A stretch of DNA of 64,000 nucleotides. It comes from JASBZA01 sp964345295. GTDB taxonomy: Bacteria; Bacillota; Clostridia; Saccharofermentanales; Fastidiosipilaceae. The stretch spans positions 1 to 64,000 of the forward strand of contig CAYFQG010000002.1 of the NCBI GenBank assembly GCA_964345295.1, written 5' to 3'. A program made the position numbers and the translations under genes. The notes under the pieces are model-generated. The model saw only the letters and a program-made list of their open reading frames with translations, was not told where the DNA came from and did no database searches. Shown here one piece after another: positions 9,458 to 18,404 of this stretch (positions are counted from its first letter, which is position 1; the number at the start of each line of letters is the position of its first letter).

Positions 9458-9484
9458 GGATGTACATTCATTAATCAGAGGTGT

Positions 9485-9790
9485 ATGTCTATGAACTCAG
9501 AATTTAGAGGCGGCTTGTTGTCTTATGTGGGCCGCAGCATTGCCGGTTTTTTGATGACCCTTCTTTCTTTAGGTCTCCTCTATCCATGGTCCGTCGTCCT
9601 CATCAAAAGATGGGAGATTAATAATACCTATATAAATGGCCGGCGTCTTTATTTTGACGGCACGGCCACACAGTTGTTCGGGAATTATATTAAATGGTGG
9701 TTTTTGACCCTCATCACGCTGGGCATTTACGGTTTCTGGCTCCACATAAAAATGCGTAAGTGGGTCATTAAGCACACCCATTTTGCCTAG
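9485..9790 (+). CDS. DUF898-like small membrane protein
   Basis: 101 residues with two membrane helices (roughly 18-36 and 68-86), each ending in the pattern LGLLYPWS or LGIYGFWL. A middle segment, INGRRLYFDGTATQLFGNYIKWW, spans the loop and reads as the hallmark of DUF898 (YjgN-like) proteins; here one repeat unit makes up the whole protein. The molecular role of the family is unknown. It converges with the phosphohexomutase gene, their 3' ends overlapping by four bases. The start is supported by AGAGG. Confidence 0.75.
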   Translation: MSMNSEFRGGLLSYVGRSIAGFLMTLLSLGLLYPWSVVLIKRWEINNTYINGRRLYFDGTATQLFGNYIKWWFLTLITLGIYGFWLHIKMRKWVIKHTHFA

Positions 9791-11208
9791 GCATTAATAT
9801 CTAAGAAACGTTCCCAGGTCCTGATGACCGAGATGGCCTCTTCTTCGTCCGGCGTCTCGCAGAAAATGCGCATCAGATCTTCTGTACCGGAAAACCTTAC
9901 GCTGACCCAGCTATCGTCCGTGAAGTAAACCTTACAGCCGTCCATATAGCTGATTTTTTGAACCTCTTTTGTAAAAGTGGGAACCTTTCTGTCTACCAGG
10001 AGCTGGCGCTGGACACGGATTTTTTCTTCCGGGCTGAAACGGTATTCTCTCTCCAGCATCTCGCACTTGCCGTAGAGGTCTTGGATTTTTTGCCAAAGTT
10101 CGCTCATGCTTTGGCCGGTAACGGAAAGCATCTCGACCAAGAGGGCTCCGGAATAAACGCCGTCCTTACCTCGGATGTGGCCTACCACCGTCATACCGCC
10201 GCTGGACTCTCCGCCCAAAATCGCCCCGGTCTCGTTCATCTTCTCGGAAATATACTTAAAACCTACCGGAACTTCATAGCAGGTTTGGCCGTAAGACTTC
10301 GCTACCTTGTCCAAAAGATGTGTTGTGGAGAGGTTTCGGACACAAGGACCGCGCCAGCCTTTGTATTCCAGAAGATACCAGTATAAAAGGACCATGACCT
10401 TGTTGAAGTGGACGAATTGTCCCAGTTCGTCGATGACACCCAGACGGTCTGCATCGCCGTCGGTAGCAAGACCGATATCGAAATTGCCTTCTCTTACATG
10501 GAGCATGAGATTGGCCAAAGTATATTCGGTCGGGGCGGGCAAGCGGCCTCCGAAGAGCGGATCTCTTTGGGCATGGATGATATCGGCTTCACAGCGAAGA
10601 CTGTAGAGAAGTGTCAACATAGGGGTTCTCCCTACACCGAACATGGGGTCAAAGGCGACCTTGAGGCCGCGTTTTCGAATGGCCTCGGTGTCCAATGTAG
10701 CCATAATATTGTCCAGATAGGCATTGGTGGGGTCAATCATACGGATGAGGCCCCGGGCTTTGGCCTCTTCAAAATCCATGTGAGGAAGGCTTAACGCCTG
10801 CCGTTCGCGGATAATGGATTCAATATCTTCGGTAAAGTCCAAATTGGCATCACCGCCGCCTCGCTGAAAGAGCTTAATCCCGTTGTAGATAGCCGGATTG
10901 TGGCTGGCCGTCACGGCCATACCGTAAAAATTAGGATTGCGCTCTACATGGAACATGATAAGGGGGGTGGGGGTCGCCTTTGAAATCAATTCGGTATAAA
11001 CGCCGGATGCCGCAAAGGTCGAAGCCGCCCAGGCCGCCGCTTCTTCACTCAAGAAGCGCCTGTCGTAGCCGATGATAATACCCGTGTCGGGGTCGCCCTC
11101 TCTTAAGATGCGCTGTGCCATGGCATCGGCAATCCGCTCCACATTTTCCCTGGTGAAAGATTCACCGATTATCTCTCTCCAACCACCTGTTCCGAATCGA
11201 ATATCCAT
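9787..11208 (-). CDS. Phosphoglucomutase/phosphomannomutase family protein
   Basis: An alpha-D-phosphohexomutase of about 473 residues, interconverting hexose 6-phosphate and 1-phosphate. The active-site serine loop is TASHNP, the metal loop is DGDADRLG, the sugar-binding loop is GGESSGG and the C-terminal phosphate loop is VRFSGTEDLMR. The order and length are normal. I placed the start at the ATG of 11208, beginning MDIRFGTGGWR, which has GGGAG at proper spacing; a TTG five codons earlier lacks support. The gene diverges from the sugar-phosphate sensor genes, and its reaction (G6P to G1P) fits that neighbourhood, although this link is inference. Confidence 0.88.
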   Translation of the reverse strand: MDIRFGTGGWREIIGESFTRENVERIADAMAQRILREGDPDTGIIIGYDRRFLSEEAAAWAASTFAASGVYTELISKATPTPLIMFHVERNPNFYGMAVTASHNPAIYNGIKLFQRGGGDANLDFTEDIESIIRERQALSLPHMDFEEAKARGLIRMIDPTNAYLDNIMATLDTEAIRKRGLKVAFDPMFGVGRTPMLTLLYSLRCEADIIHAQRDPLFGGRLPAPTEYTLANLMLHVREGNFDIGLATDGDADRLGVIDELGQFVHFNKVMVLLYWYLLEYKGWRGPCVRNLSTTHLLDKVAKSYGQTCYEVPVGFKYISEKMNETGAILGGESSGGMTVVGHIRGKDGVYSGALLVEMLSVTGQSMSELWQKIQDLYGKCEMLEREYRFSPEEKIRVQRQLLVDRKVPTFTKEVQKISYMDGCKVYFTDDSWVSVRFSGTEDLMRIFCETPDEEEAISVIRTWERFLDINA

Positions 11209-11328
11209 ATGTCTGTCTCCCAAATTCTTTGATAACTATATTATAAGAGCCTTTTTTTCACTTAATATAGGATAAAAGCACCTTTTCTTTGACTTTTGCA
11301 GTGTTTCAAAAAGCTGCGACCATTCCTA

Positions 11329-11337
11329 TGCTATAAT
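11329..11337 (+). promoter_or_regulatory. Extended -10 promoter of the sensor operon
   Basis: TGCTATAAT is an extended -10 with no good -35 box. Start of transcription would fall near 11343, so the more upstream ATG at 11345 would be leaderless; this favours the ATG at 11384, which is preceded by AAGG, as the true start. Confidence 0.5.
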
Positions 11338-11383
11338 CCGAAACATGATGAAACGGGTCTTTACACACCACAAGGGCATCCTC

Positions 11384-12391
11384 ATGAGCCGCCCCGGATG
11401 CTTTATCTTGGCCTTGTGCCTGATTTTTTTCACAAGTTCTTGTGCTGCGGATAAAAAGGGCCTGGCCTTCCTGCAAAATGTTCCGGATAAACCGGTGATC
11501 TTACGAGTGTACCACACCGATAGCTCCGGTATCTACGATGAAATATTCTTGGAATTTGAGAGACAGACCGATATCTGGGTTGAAAATATCGGTCCCGACT
11601 CCGGCCAAAGTCCCTTATCTGAAGAAGTCCTAACCCGGCATAAACCCGACCTCATCCTGGCCGAAAATGTTGAAATGCTCTTACCCTACCTGGACGCTTT
11701 TGCCGAAAACACTTCCGCTATTTTAGACGAAATTCCCCCTACCTTTCTGCCGGACGAAAAAAATTGGACCCCCATAAGCCTTAGAACACCGGTCATCCTC
11801 TATAACACCAAGGTCAGCGAACAAAGACATCTGCCCCAAAGTTGGGAGGACCTCGTGGCCGACGCTTATAAGGGCAAGCTCTGTATAGCCGACCCGGTTC
11901 TGGCGGGTGGGACCGAAAGCGGCCTCTACCCTCTGGTCAGGGCCATGGAAGATGCAAGAACGGACACAGAGCATTGGCTTTCTTTATGGAAGAAGAATAC
12001 GGAAAATCACCGGGTCTCCGGTGCCTATGAGGTCCTAACGGACGTCGCCAATGCCACCTGCCCCTTGGGCATCAGTTATGAAGACTGGGCCAAGTGGGCC
12101 TCTAAAAATCACATGGATATTGCCTATGTCAGCCCTTCAGATGACTTCTTTTGTTATGAATTTGCCGCCGCGGCTTTGCTTAGAGACTCGTCCCATCCGG
12201 ACGAAGCCGGGCTTTTTCTGGATTTTCTCTTGTCCCCGTCCTGCCAGAATTATTTACAGGACAGTCTTTGTCGCCAATCGGTTTTAAAAAATAAGGTCAG
12301 CGATGACCTGCTCAGGCACTTCTCTTATCTCCCGGCTCAAAATCCGGACCTCACTCAAGAGTGGATCAAACAGTGGACGGAACTTCCATGA
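11384..12391 (+). CDS. Extracytoplasmic binding lipoprotein, HptA-like sensor component
   Basis: A 335-residue lipoprotein. The signal peptide from residue 1 ends in the lipobox FTSSC, and the mature part has the bilobed Fe3+/phosphosugar type binding-protein fold (VILRVYHTDSSG near the N-terminus, PDLILAENVEML, a late FLLSPSCQNYL segment). It is not encoded with a permease; its stop overlaps the histidine kinase start as ATGA. A binding protein, YesM-type kinase and YesN-type regulator in this order is the arrangement of staphylococcal HptA-HptS-HptR, which senses external glucose 6-phosphate, and of PgtC-PgtB-PgtA. The ligand here is therefore inferred as a sugar phosphate. Confidence 0.75.
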   Translation: MSRPGCFILALCLIFFTSSCAADKKGLAFLQNVPDKPVILRVYHTDSSGIYDEIFLEFERQTDIWVENIGPDSGQSPLSEEVLTRHKPDLILAENVEMLLPYLDAFAENTSAILDEIPPTFLPDEKNWTPISLRTPVILYNTKVSEQRHLPQSWEDLVADAYKGKLCIADPVLAGGTESGLYPLVRAMEDARTDTEHWLSLWKKNTENHRVSGAYEVLTDVANATCPLGISYEDWAKWASKNHMDIAYVSPSDDFFCYEFAAAALLRDSSHPDEAGLFLDFLLSPSCQNYLQDSLCRQSVLKNKVSDDLLRHFSYLPAQNPDLTQEWIKQWTELP

Positions 12392-14133
12392 AGCAAGGTC
12401 GCTTGAAACTTGGTTTTTCCGGCAAAGTCTTCATCGGGGTCATGCTCCTGATGTTCTTGCCTATCTTTCTTTTCTCGTTTCTGTTCTCTTCTTCCTTGAA
12501 CCAAATCAGCCGTTTTCAAGCCAAACAAGAAGCAGGAGCGGTTTTGGCCGACGCTGATAACAGGCTCTCGCAACTAAATAAAATCAGCACCGACATGGCT
12601 ACTAAGCTCAGTAACGAAGCACTCTTATGCCGGTCTTTGGTGGACCAGAGCATCAACCCCAATACCATCTATCTCTTGCTCTACCAGAAAACCTTGCGCT
12701 ATCCAGTTCCTCCGGTAATTAATGTCTACGACACCACCGGCAAGCTCAAGTACACAACCAGTCAAGAATACGGCCCGACAAAATTGCCCGTAAATTGGGG
12801 CATCTTAAAAATAGCCAGGGAAAGCGACGGACCGGTTCGTCAGACAACGGGCCAGAACCCCGATGCCATGACCCTTACGACGGCCAAAGCCCTCAACTAC
12901 TCGGGCATCCGAGTGGGTTATGTCTGCGTCGACTATCCGCCCAAGGTCTATGAAGACTATTTGAAGCAGCCGCTGCACACAGATTATGAATTAAGTGTTT
13001 TAGACAGGCACGGCCGGCCGCTCTTTACTTCCAATCCGCTTCAAACCGCTTATGAAAAAAGTTTCCGCCAATGGCTGATGGAACAGGGCCAAGACCCCGA
13101 CTCCTATTTTTCGGCTTTGGCCGATGAAGCAGGCAGCGCGTCGCTTGTTTTGGCCGATTACAACGAAGAATATGACTATACCTTGCTCTTGCGCTTCCCT
13201 AAGCCCTTATCGACCCATGTCGACAGCTTGTTTCGCCAATTAAGACTCCTTTCGCTTTTGGCCATTTTCGCCTTTTCGCTGCTCTTCTCTCTCCTCATCA
13301 GCCGCAGCTTGTCCGGACCTATCCTGACCTTAAACCAGACTTTGGACCGGGCCAAAGCAGGCGACCTCAATGTCAAAATTAAGCATGACCGCCGAGATGA
13401 ACTGGGCGACATCATGGAGAGTTTTAACGAAATTCTCCGCCAACTCCAATACAATGTCGATGAAAAAATCCGCCAGACCAATGCCATGAACCAGGCCCAC
13501 ATCCTCCTCATGCAATCCCAGCTCACGCCGCACTTCCTTTACAACACCCTGGACACCATTAAGTGGCTGACGATGCTGGGACGGACCGACGATGCGGCCT
13601 TTATGACGGAAAAACTGGCCAAGCTCCTCCGCCGCTGTGTGTCTAACCGTCATCTGGTATCGCTGATAGAAGAGGTCGATACCATCGAAAGTTACCTGGA
13701 AATCCAAAGCATCCGCTTCTCGGGGAATTTTGTCCACGGCACCTATTTCCCGGCAGGCCTGGAAGCTGCACTAGTCCCCAACATGATTCTCCAACCCATC
13801 GTGGAAAACGCCATTATTCACGGCCTCAAAAACCGTGAGGGAGGCTATATCTATATTCAGGCCCGGCAAGAAGGAACCGATCAGCTGGTCTTAAGCGTGA
13901 CGGATAACGGCAGGGGCATGGCTCCCGATAAATTGGAGGCCATTCGAAACACTCTGGATTGTCCGGATCTTAAAGGTGACCATTTGGGCCTTCATAACGT
14001 GAAACAGATACTAAAAAGAATTTGGGGAGATAAGGCTACACTGACCATTCACTCCATTGAAAAGGTGGGGACCGAGGTGACCTTGTACCTGCCTCTTCTG
14101 TTCAGAGAGGAAAAGGAGGGCCAAAGCCGTTAG
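12388..14133 (+). CDS. Sensor histidine kinase, YesM/HptS-like
   Basis: 581 residues: membrane helix 1 (about 12-35), an extracytoplasmic sensor region of about 250 residues, helix 2 (about 285-305), then a HAMP linker (RSLSGPILTLN...DRRDELGDI). A His_kinase domain follows with the phosphorylated His382 in LTPHFLYNTLD, then a HATPase domain with N box VENAIIHGL and G boxes DNGRGM and HLGLHN. The LTPHFLYN type His box identifies the LytS/YesM family. The start is the ATG overlapping the stop of the lipoprotein gene, implying tight translational coupling of the sensor protein and its kinase. The cognate regulator follows 5 bases downstream. Confidence 0.9.
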   Translation: MKQGRLKLGFSGKVFIGVMLLMFLPIFLFSFLFSSSLNQISRFQAKQEAGAVLADADNRLSQLNKISTDMATKLSNEALLCRSLVDQSINPNTIYLLLYQKTLRYPVPPVINVYDTTGKLKYTTSQEYGPTKLPVNWGILKIARESDGPVRQTTGQNPDAMTLTTAKALNYSGIRVGYVCVDYPPKVYEDYLKQPLHTDYELSVLDRHGRPLFTSNPLQTAYEKSFRQWLMEQGQDPDSYFSALADEAGSASLVLADYNEEYDYTLLLRFPKPLSTHVDSLFRQLRLLSLLAIFAFSLLFSLLISRSLSGPILTLNQTLDRAKAGDLNVKIKHDRRDELGDIMESFNEILRQLQYNVDEKIRQTNAMNQAHILLMQSQLTPHFLYNTLDTIKWLTMLGRTDDAAFMTEKLAKLLRRCVSNRHLVSLIEEVDTIESYLEIQSIRFSGNFVHGTYFPAGLEAALVPNMILQPIVENAIIHGLKNREGGYIYIQARQEGTDQLVLSVTDNGRGMAPDKLEAIRNTLDCPDLKGDHLGLHNVKQILKRIWGDKATLTIHSIEKVGTEVTLYLPLLFREEKEGQSR

Positions 14134-14138
14134 GACTT

Positions 14139-14906
14139 ATGTGGAAAGTAATTATTATCGAAGACGAACCCCTGACCCGCCAGGGCATTTTGATGACGGT
14201 GGACTGGAAACATTACGGTGCCATGATTGTAGGCGATGCCGGTACGGCCGAAGACGGCCTTAGCCTGATTCGAAAGCACCAACCCGATATCATTATTACC
14301 GATATTCGCATGGGCGAAATGACCGGAATCGAGATGCTGGCACAGGCCCGCAAGGAGGGATCCGAGGCGGAATTTATCGTTATCAGTGCCTACAGTGACT
14401 TCGCCTATGCTCAGCAAGCGCTGCGGGCCGGGGCTGCCGAATATCTCTTGAAGCCTTTCGCCATAGAGGAATTAGAAGAAGCCGTGGCAACTGTTATAGG
14501 CCATCTGGAAAAACGCAATCGCCGGCCGGACAGCGAAATCGAGGAGCTCTTGCCCTTACGGCAAAACCTATCCAAAGGGGCCAAACACAAATATGTGGAG
14601 CTGGCTTTGGACTATATTGAAGAACACTATGTCGATCCCGACCTGAGCATCAGCGACATTGCCGAAGCCTTGGAAATCAGCGAAGGCTATCTGAGCCGTA
14701 TGTTTAGAAAAGAAACCGAATACACCCTGGTAAACTACCTCACCCGCTATCGCCTGCGTGAGGCAGCCAAACGCCTCACCGATATCCGGGTAAAAGTATA
14801 CGAGGTAGCCTATCAGGTAGGCTACCTCGATACCGCTTATTTCAGTGCGCTTTTTAAACGTTTTTACGGTATGACCCCGTCCGAATACCAGGAAAGGTCA
14901 CGCTAA
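14139..14906 (+). CDS. Response regulator with AraC-type DNA-binding domain, YesN/HptR-like
   Basis: 255 residues. The receiver domain (about 1-120) has the acidic pair ED at 8-9, phospho-acceptor Asp55 in ITDIRMG and the conserved Lys in LLKPF. The C-terminal half (about 155-255) carries two AraC helix-turn-helices, including YLSRMFRKE and the closing signature VAYQVGYLDTAYFSALFKRFYGMTPSEY. It would be phosphorylated by the adjacent kinase and activate transport genes; the likely target is the importer operon starting at 19514, by analogy with HptR and PgtA. It converges with the HAD gene, leaving one base between the stops. Confidence 0.9.
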   Translation: MWKVIIIEDEPLTRQGILMTVDWKHYGAMIVGDAGTAEDGLSLIRKHQPDIIITDIRMGEMTGIEMLAQARKEGSEAEFIVISAYSDFAYAQQALRAGAAEYLLKPFAIEELEEAVATVIGHLEKRNRRPDSEIEELLPLRQNLSKGAKHKYVELALDYIEEHYVDPDLSISDIAEALEISEGYLSRMFRKETEYTLVNYLTRYRLREAAKRLTDIRVKVYEVAYQVGYLDTAYFSALFKRFYGMTPSEYQERSR

Positions 14907-14907
14907 G

Positions 14908-15549
14908 TTAAGGCTCAACTGCTAGCTCCACCGCTACACCGGCCTGCCTTAGGTCCCGACGGAGTCGGGAGGTTTGGCCACGGAAAACAGAACCTGCCAT
15001 TCCCAAGGTCATAGCCGACTCCACATTGGCAGCGCTGTCATCAATGAAGAAGCAGCGGTTTGCCGGGAGTTGATAGGTTTCCAGGAACTTTCGGAAAATG
15101 CACGGGTCCGGCTTCAAAAGGCCACAGTCGGCTGAAATGAAGGTCCCGTCGAAAAGCCTTATACCGGGAATGTTGACCTGAAAGCGATGAAAGAGCTTAG
15201 ACGTATTGCTTAGAATGTAAAGCTTATAGCCCAGGTCCTTTAGCTCCTGAAGGAGAGCCTCCATCTCGGGATAGGGCGGAATCTCCTTGTGCCAGTTATG
15301 GATCAGAGCCTCCGCCGTCCGGTGTAGATACGGGGGCAAACGCTTCTGAATCAGCAAGGTCGCTTCTTCGGGCGTCAATGTCCCACGGTCCAACCTCATC
15401 CACTCCACACTCTGAAAAATCTCTTCCCGGAGTAGTTTTACCTCCTCCGGTTTTGCGACATACTCTTTTATATAGTCTTCCGGCGTATAGGGGATCAGGA
15501 CGTTTCCCATATCGAAGATAATGGCACAAATTTTTTCGGATTCTTTCAC
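14908..15549 (-). CDS. HAD-superfamily phosphatase, YihX-like
   Basis: 213 residues with all four HAD motifs: FDMGNVL (nucleophile Asp), SNTSK, KPDPCIF (Lys) and DDSAANV. The helical cap inserted after motif I makes it subfamily IA. The FDxGNVL plus DDSxxNV pattern resembles E. coli YihX, which dephosphorylates alpha-glucose 1-phosphate (family knowledge); the exact substrate here is inferred. It is the last gene of the leftward importer operon, 17 bases after the permease, which supports action on imported sugar phosphate. The ribosome site is AAGGTAGGGCAGAGG. Confidence 0.85.
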   Translation of the reverse strand: MKESEKICAIIFDMGNVLIPYTPEDYIKEYVAKPEEVKLLREEIFQSVEWMRLDRGTLTPEEATLLIQKRLPPYLHRTAEALIHNWHKEIPPYPEMEALLQELKDLGYKLYILSNTSKLFHRFQVNIPGIRLFDGTFISADCGLLKPDPCIFRKFLETYQLPANRCFFIDDSAANVESAMTLGMAGSVFRGQTSRLRRDLRQAGVAVELAVEP

Positions 15550-15566
15550 CTCTGCCCTACCTTTCT

Positions 15567-17228
15567 TTATACAATAGAGACTTTGTTCTTGCTGACTTTT
15601 AAGAACAAGAGTAAGGATGCCACGGTTGTGACCGTCAAGATGGTGGCCAAAGCCGCCGCCGACCCATAGCTGTTACGGACGACCTCCGTGTAAATTGCGA
15701 CGGAAATGGTACTGGTCTTACCGCCGTAAAGCATGACACTGGAAGACAGTTCATTGATGGTGGTAATCCAACTCAAGATGGCACCGGACAAGATGCCGGG
15801 CATCATGAGCCTGGCGGTTACATGGAAGAAGGTTTTCATGGGCGACACACCTAGGTTAATCGACGCTTCTTCCACCGAGGGGTCCATTTGCTGGAGGAAG
15901 GCCGATCCGCTTCGCACCGTATAAGGGAGCTTTCGGACAACGTAGGCAATGATGAGGATGGCTCCGGTCCCGGTCAAAATCAGAGGCGGTTTATTAAAAG
16001 CCACAATTAAACTGATACCTAAAACCGCACCCGGTATGACATAGGGGAACATAATCAGCAAGTCCATGGCACTGGCCGTAAAACCTTTTTGGCGAACGAT
16101 AATATAGCTTATGAACATACCGATTAGAATGATAAAGATGATGGCAATGGTGGAGAAGACAAAAGTGTTGCGAATATTGGTCGAAAGTTTTCTGCCAACG
16201 TTGATGTAGTTATCTAAACTAAAGCCACCCACAAAACCCGAGAAGTCCGTTTGAATAAAGCTCGAAACCGTTACCACAATCTGAGGCAGGATACCGATAA
16301 AGGTCACCAAGATGACCGGGAGACTGGCCAGGAAACGGGGCAAGCCCTTGAGTTTCACTTCAACCGGCGGCCGCATGGAGGTCATCACGTAGTTCTTTTT
16401 CGAGACCAGGTGTTTTTGGACCAGGAGAATGGTCAGAGAACAAAGCACGACAATAACCGACAAGGCACTGGCTAAATTAGCGTTGCCGCCCATCTCACTC
16501 ATATATTCGTTGTAAATCAACACGGGCAAGACTGTGTACCCTTCACCGATTAACATGGGGGTACCGAAGTCGGCCAAAGAGGTCATGAAGACCATAAGGG
16601 CTCCGGCGGCGATAGAGGGCATAATGACCGGCAAGGTAACGGTCATGACGCGTCTGAACTTAGAGCTTCCCAGGTTCTCCGCCGCTTCTTCCAGGCTGGA
16701 GTCGATACTGCCCATGGCGCCCGAAACATAGAGGTAGACATAGGGGAAAAGCTTGAAGGTAAAAACCAGGATGATACCGGCCCGGCCGTAAATGGGAGGG
16801 ACGTTCATACCTAAACCTTCCAAAAACTTCGTAACCAAACCCGACCGGCCGAATAGAACAATCCAGCTGTAAGCCCCTATAAAAGGCGGACTCATCAAGC
16901 TCATGATGATAAAGATATGAAGATAGCGCTTGATGTAAATATTGTAGCGGGTCATGAGGTAGGCAATGGGGACGCCGATTACCAGGCAGGTCAGAGTCGA
17001 AGCCAAGGAAACAAACAAGCTTCGGAAGAGTGAATCGTAGTAGTACTTTTTCGTGAAGAACCGTACATAGTTATAGAGGGTGAAGCCTTCCGCCTTGGGC
17101 GAGAAAAAACTTCGGGTAATTAAGCTGAAGAAAGGATACAGCAAGAAAAGCAACATGAAAGCCAAGACCAGGATTTTCACGACGGTCCAAAAGCCCGGCT
17201 TTCCGAATTTGCGATTGGCCTTTAGCAT
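15567..17228 (-). CDS. ABC importer permease, fused FbpB/AfuB type
   Basis: 553 residues with about 12 membrane helices, a tandem duplication of the binding-protein-dependent permease domain. Both cytoplasmic EAA loops are visible: EEAAENLGSSKFRR in the first half and EEASINLGVSP in the second. Such fused permeases belong to the iron/thiamine/phosphosugar (AfuB, FbpB, PgtP-independent) group. The ATG overlaps the end of the ATPase gene by seven bases, so the two are translationally coupled. With the binding protein and ATPase it makes a complete importer. Direction of transport is inward by family. Confidence 0.88.
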   Translation of the reverse strand: MLKANRKFGKPGFWTVVKILVLAFMLLFLLYPFFSLITRSFFSPKAEGFTLYNYVRFFTKKYYYDSLFRSLFVSLASTLTCLVIGVPIAYLMTRYNIYIKRYLHIFIIMSLMSPPFIGAYSWIVLFGRSGLVTKFLEGLGMNVPPIYGRAGIILVFTFKLFPYVYLYVSGAMGSIDSSLEEAAENLGSSKFRRVMTVTLPVIMPSIAAGALMVFMTSLADFGTPMLIGEGYTVLPVLIYNEYMSEMGGNANLASALSVIVVLCSLTILLVQKHLVSKKNYVMTSMRPPVEVKLKGLPRFLASLPVILVTFIGILPQIVVTVSSFIQTDFSGFVGGFSLDNYINVGRKLSTNIRNTFVFSTIAIIFIILIGMFISYIIVRQKGFTASAMDLLIMFPYVIPGAVLGISLIVAFNKPPLILTGTGAILIIAYVVRKLPYTVRSGSAFLQQMDPSVEEASINLGVSPMKTFFHVTARLMMPGILSGAILSWITTINELSSSVMLYGGKTSTISVAIYTEVVRNSYGSAAALATILTVTTVASLLLFLKVSKNKVSIV

Positions 17229-18310
17229 GATAGCACCTCACCGTCTTCCCCATACAAAGTCACCATTTTGCGATGGAATTTCACATAGGCTTTCTCGCCG
17301 ACCGAACGCAGATGGTCGGTGTTTTGCAAGTATTCGTTTACCTGGATGATGCTGCCATCGGCCAAAGCAACCTCATACTCGGTAAAGTCTCCCAGGAAGG
17401 TCGACAGCTCGATTTCGCCTTCCAAAACATCTTCGCCCGGCTGATCGACAAAATAGAATTGCTCGGGCCGAACCGATAACTGAGCCTTACCCGAATAGGC
17501 TTCTTTAAGGGGGATTTGGACTTTGGCATTCTTGCCTGTCAGCTCAAGCATAGCTTTGACCGGATCTTCACCTTGAATATCCGCATCCATGAAGTTTGAC
17601 GTCCCGATGAAGTTGGCTACAAAGGCATTGGCCGGATTCAGGTAAATATCCTTGGGCTTGCCGATCTGCATGATGTTGCCGTGGTTCATGATAGCGATGC
17701 GGTCGGATATGGCCAAAGCTTCTTCCTGGTCATGGGTGACATAGATGGTGGTAATGCCCAAGCTTCTTTGCAGGCGCTTGATAACGGTACGCATCTGCAC
17801 CCTCAACTTGGCGTCGAGGTTGGACAAGGGCTCATCCATGAGGAGCACTCCCGGCTCAATCACGACTGCACGGGCCAAGGCCACACGCTGCTGCTGACCA
17901 CCGGACAGTTCGTTGGGCATACGGTCCTTAAGTTGCTCAATCTGGACCATTTTCAAGGCCTCTGCGACACGCTTTTCGCATTCCTCCCCCTTAATCTTAC
18001 GGGCCTTAAGGCCGTAAGCGACATTATCCTTTACCGATAGGTGGGGGAAAATAGCATAGTTTTGGAAAACCATACCGATGTCGCGTTTATGGGCTTCCAC
18101 ATGGTTAATCTTCTTGTCATCGAAATAAATTTCGCCCCCATCTATGCTGTTGAAGCCCGCAATCATGCGAAGCAAAGTGGTCTTACCGCAACCGGAAGGG
18201 CCTAAGAGGGTAAAAAATTCCCCCTCACGGATATCCATGCTCACCCCGTTAACGGCGGTGAAATCTCCGTATTTTTTGACTGCATTTTTAATATTCACTT
18301 GATGGCTCAT
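17222..18310 (-). CDS. ABC importer ATPase, FbpC/AfuC type
   Basis: 362 residues from the ATG that has GGGAG upstream; an earlier in-frame start at 18364 adds 18 unsupported residues. The ATPase domain (1-235) shows Walker A GPSGCGKTT, signature LSGGQQQRV, Walker B LLMDEPLSNLD and switch His in THDQEEA. A C-terminal TOBE-type domain (about 270-362) includes SVRPEQFYF. This is the CUT1/iron-type ATPase layout. It lies between the binding-protein and permease genes of the same importer operon. Confidence 0.9.
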   Translation of the reverse strand: MSHQVNIKNAVKKYGDFTAVNGVSMDIREGEFFTLLGPSGCGKTTLLRMIAGFNSIDGGEIYFDDKKINHVEAHKRDIGMVFQNYAIFPHLSVKDNVAYGLKARKIKGEECEKRVAEALKMVQIEQLKDRMPNELSGGQQQRVALARAVVIEPGVLLMDEPLSNLDAKLRVQMRTVIKRLQRSLGITTIYVTHDQEEALAISDRIAIMNHGNIMQIGKPKDIYLNPANAFVANFIGTSNFMDADIQGEDPVKAMLELTGKNAKVQIPLKEAYSGKAQLSVRPEQFYFVDQPGEDVLEGEIELSTFLGDFTEYEVALADGSIIQVNEYLQNTDHLRSVGEKAYVKFHRKMVTLYGEDGEVLSC

Positions 18311-18404
18311 TGTATGTCTCCCGTTTAGTCTAAAACGGCCGGCTCCCTCAGGCTTATGCAGCATTTTCGGAAGTCGGCCGACTCTAAATTTTCTTTAGGA
18401 CTCT

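Larger units (their letters stand above)
9093..9484. other. Intergenic region, divergent promoters
   Basis: This 392-base AT-rich gap separates two divergent genes. It holds a small inverted repeat (GACCC/GGGTC, around 9105-9120), a degenerate copy of the dispersed repeat described elsewhere (9365-9377), and a -10 element for the rightward gene. No convincing gene is present. Confidence 0.5.
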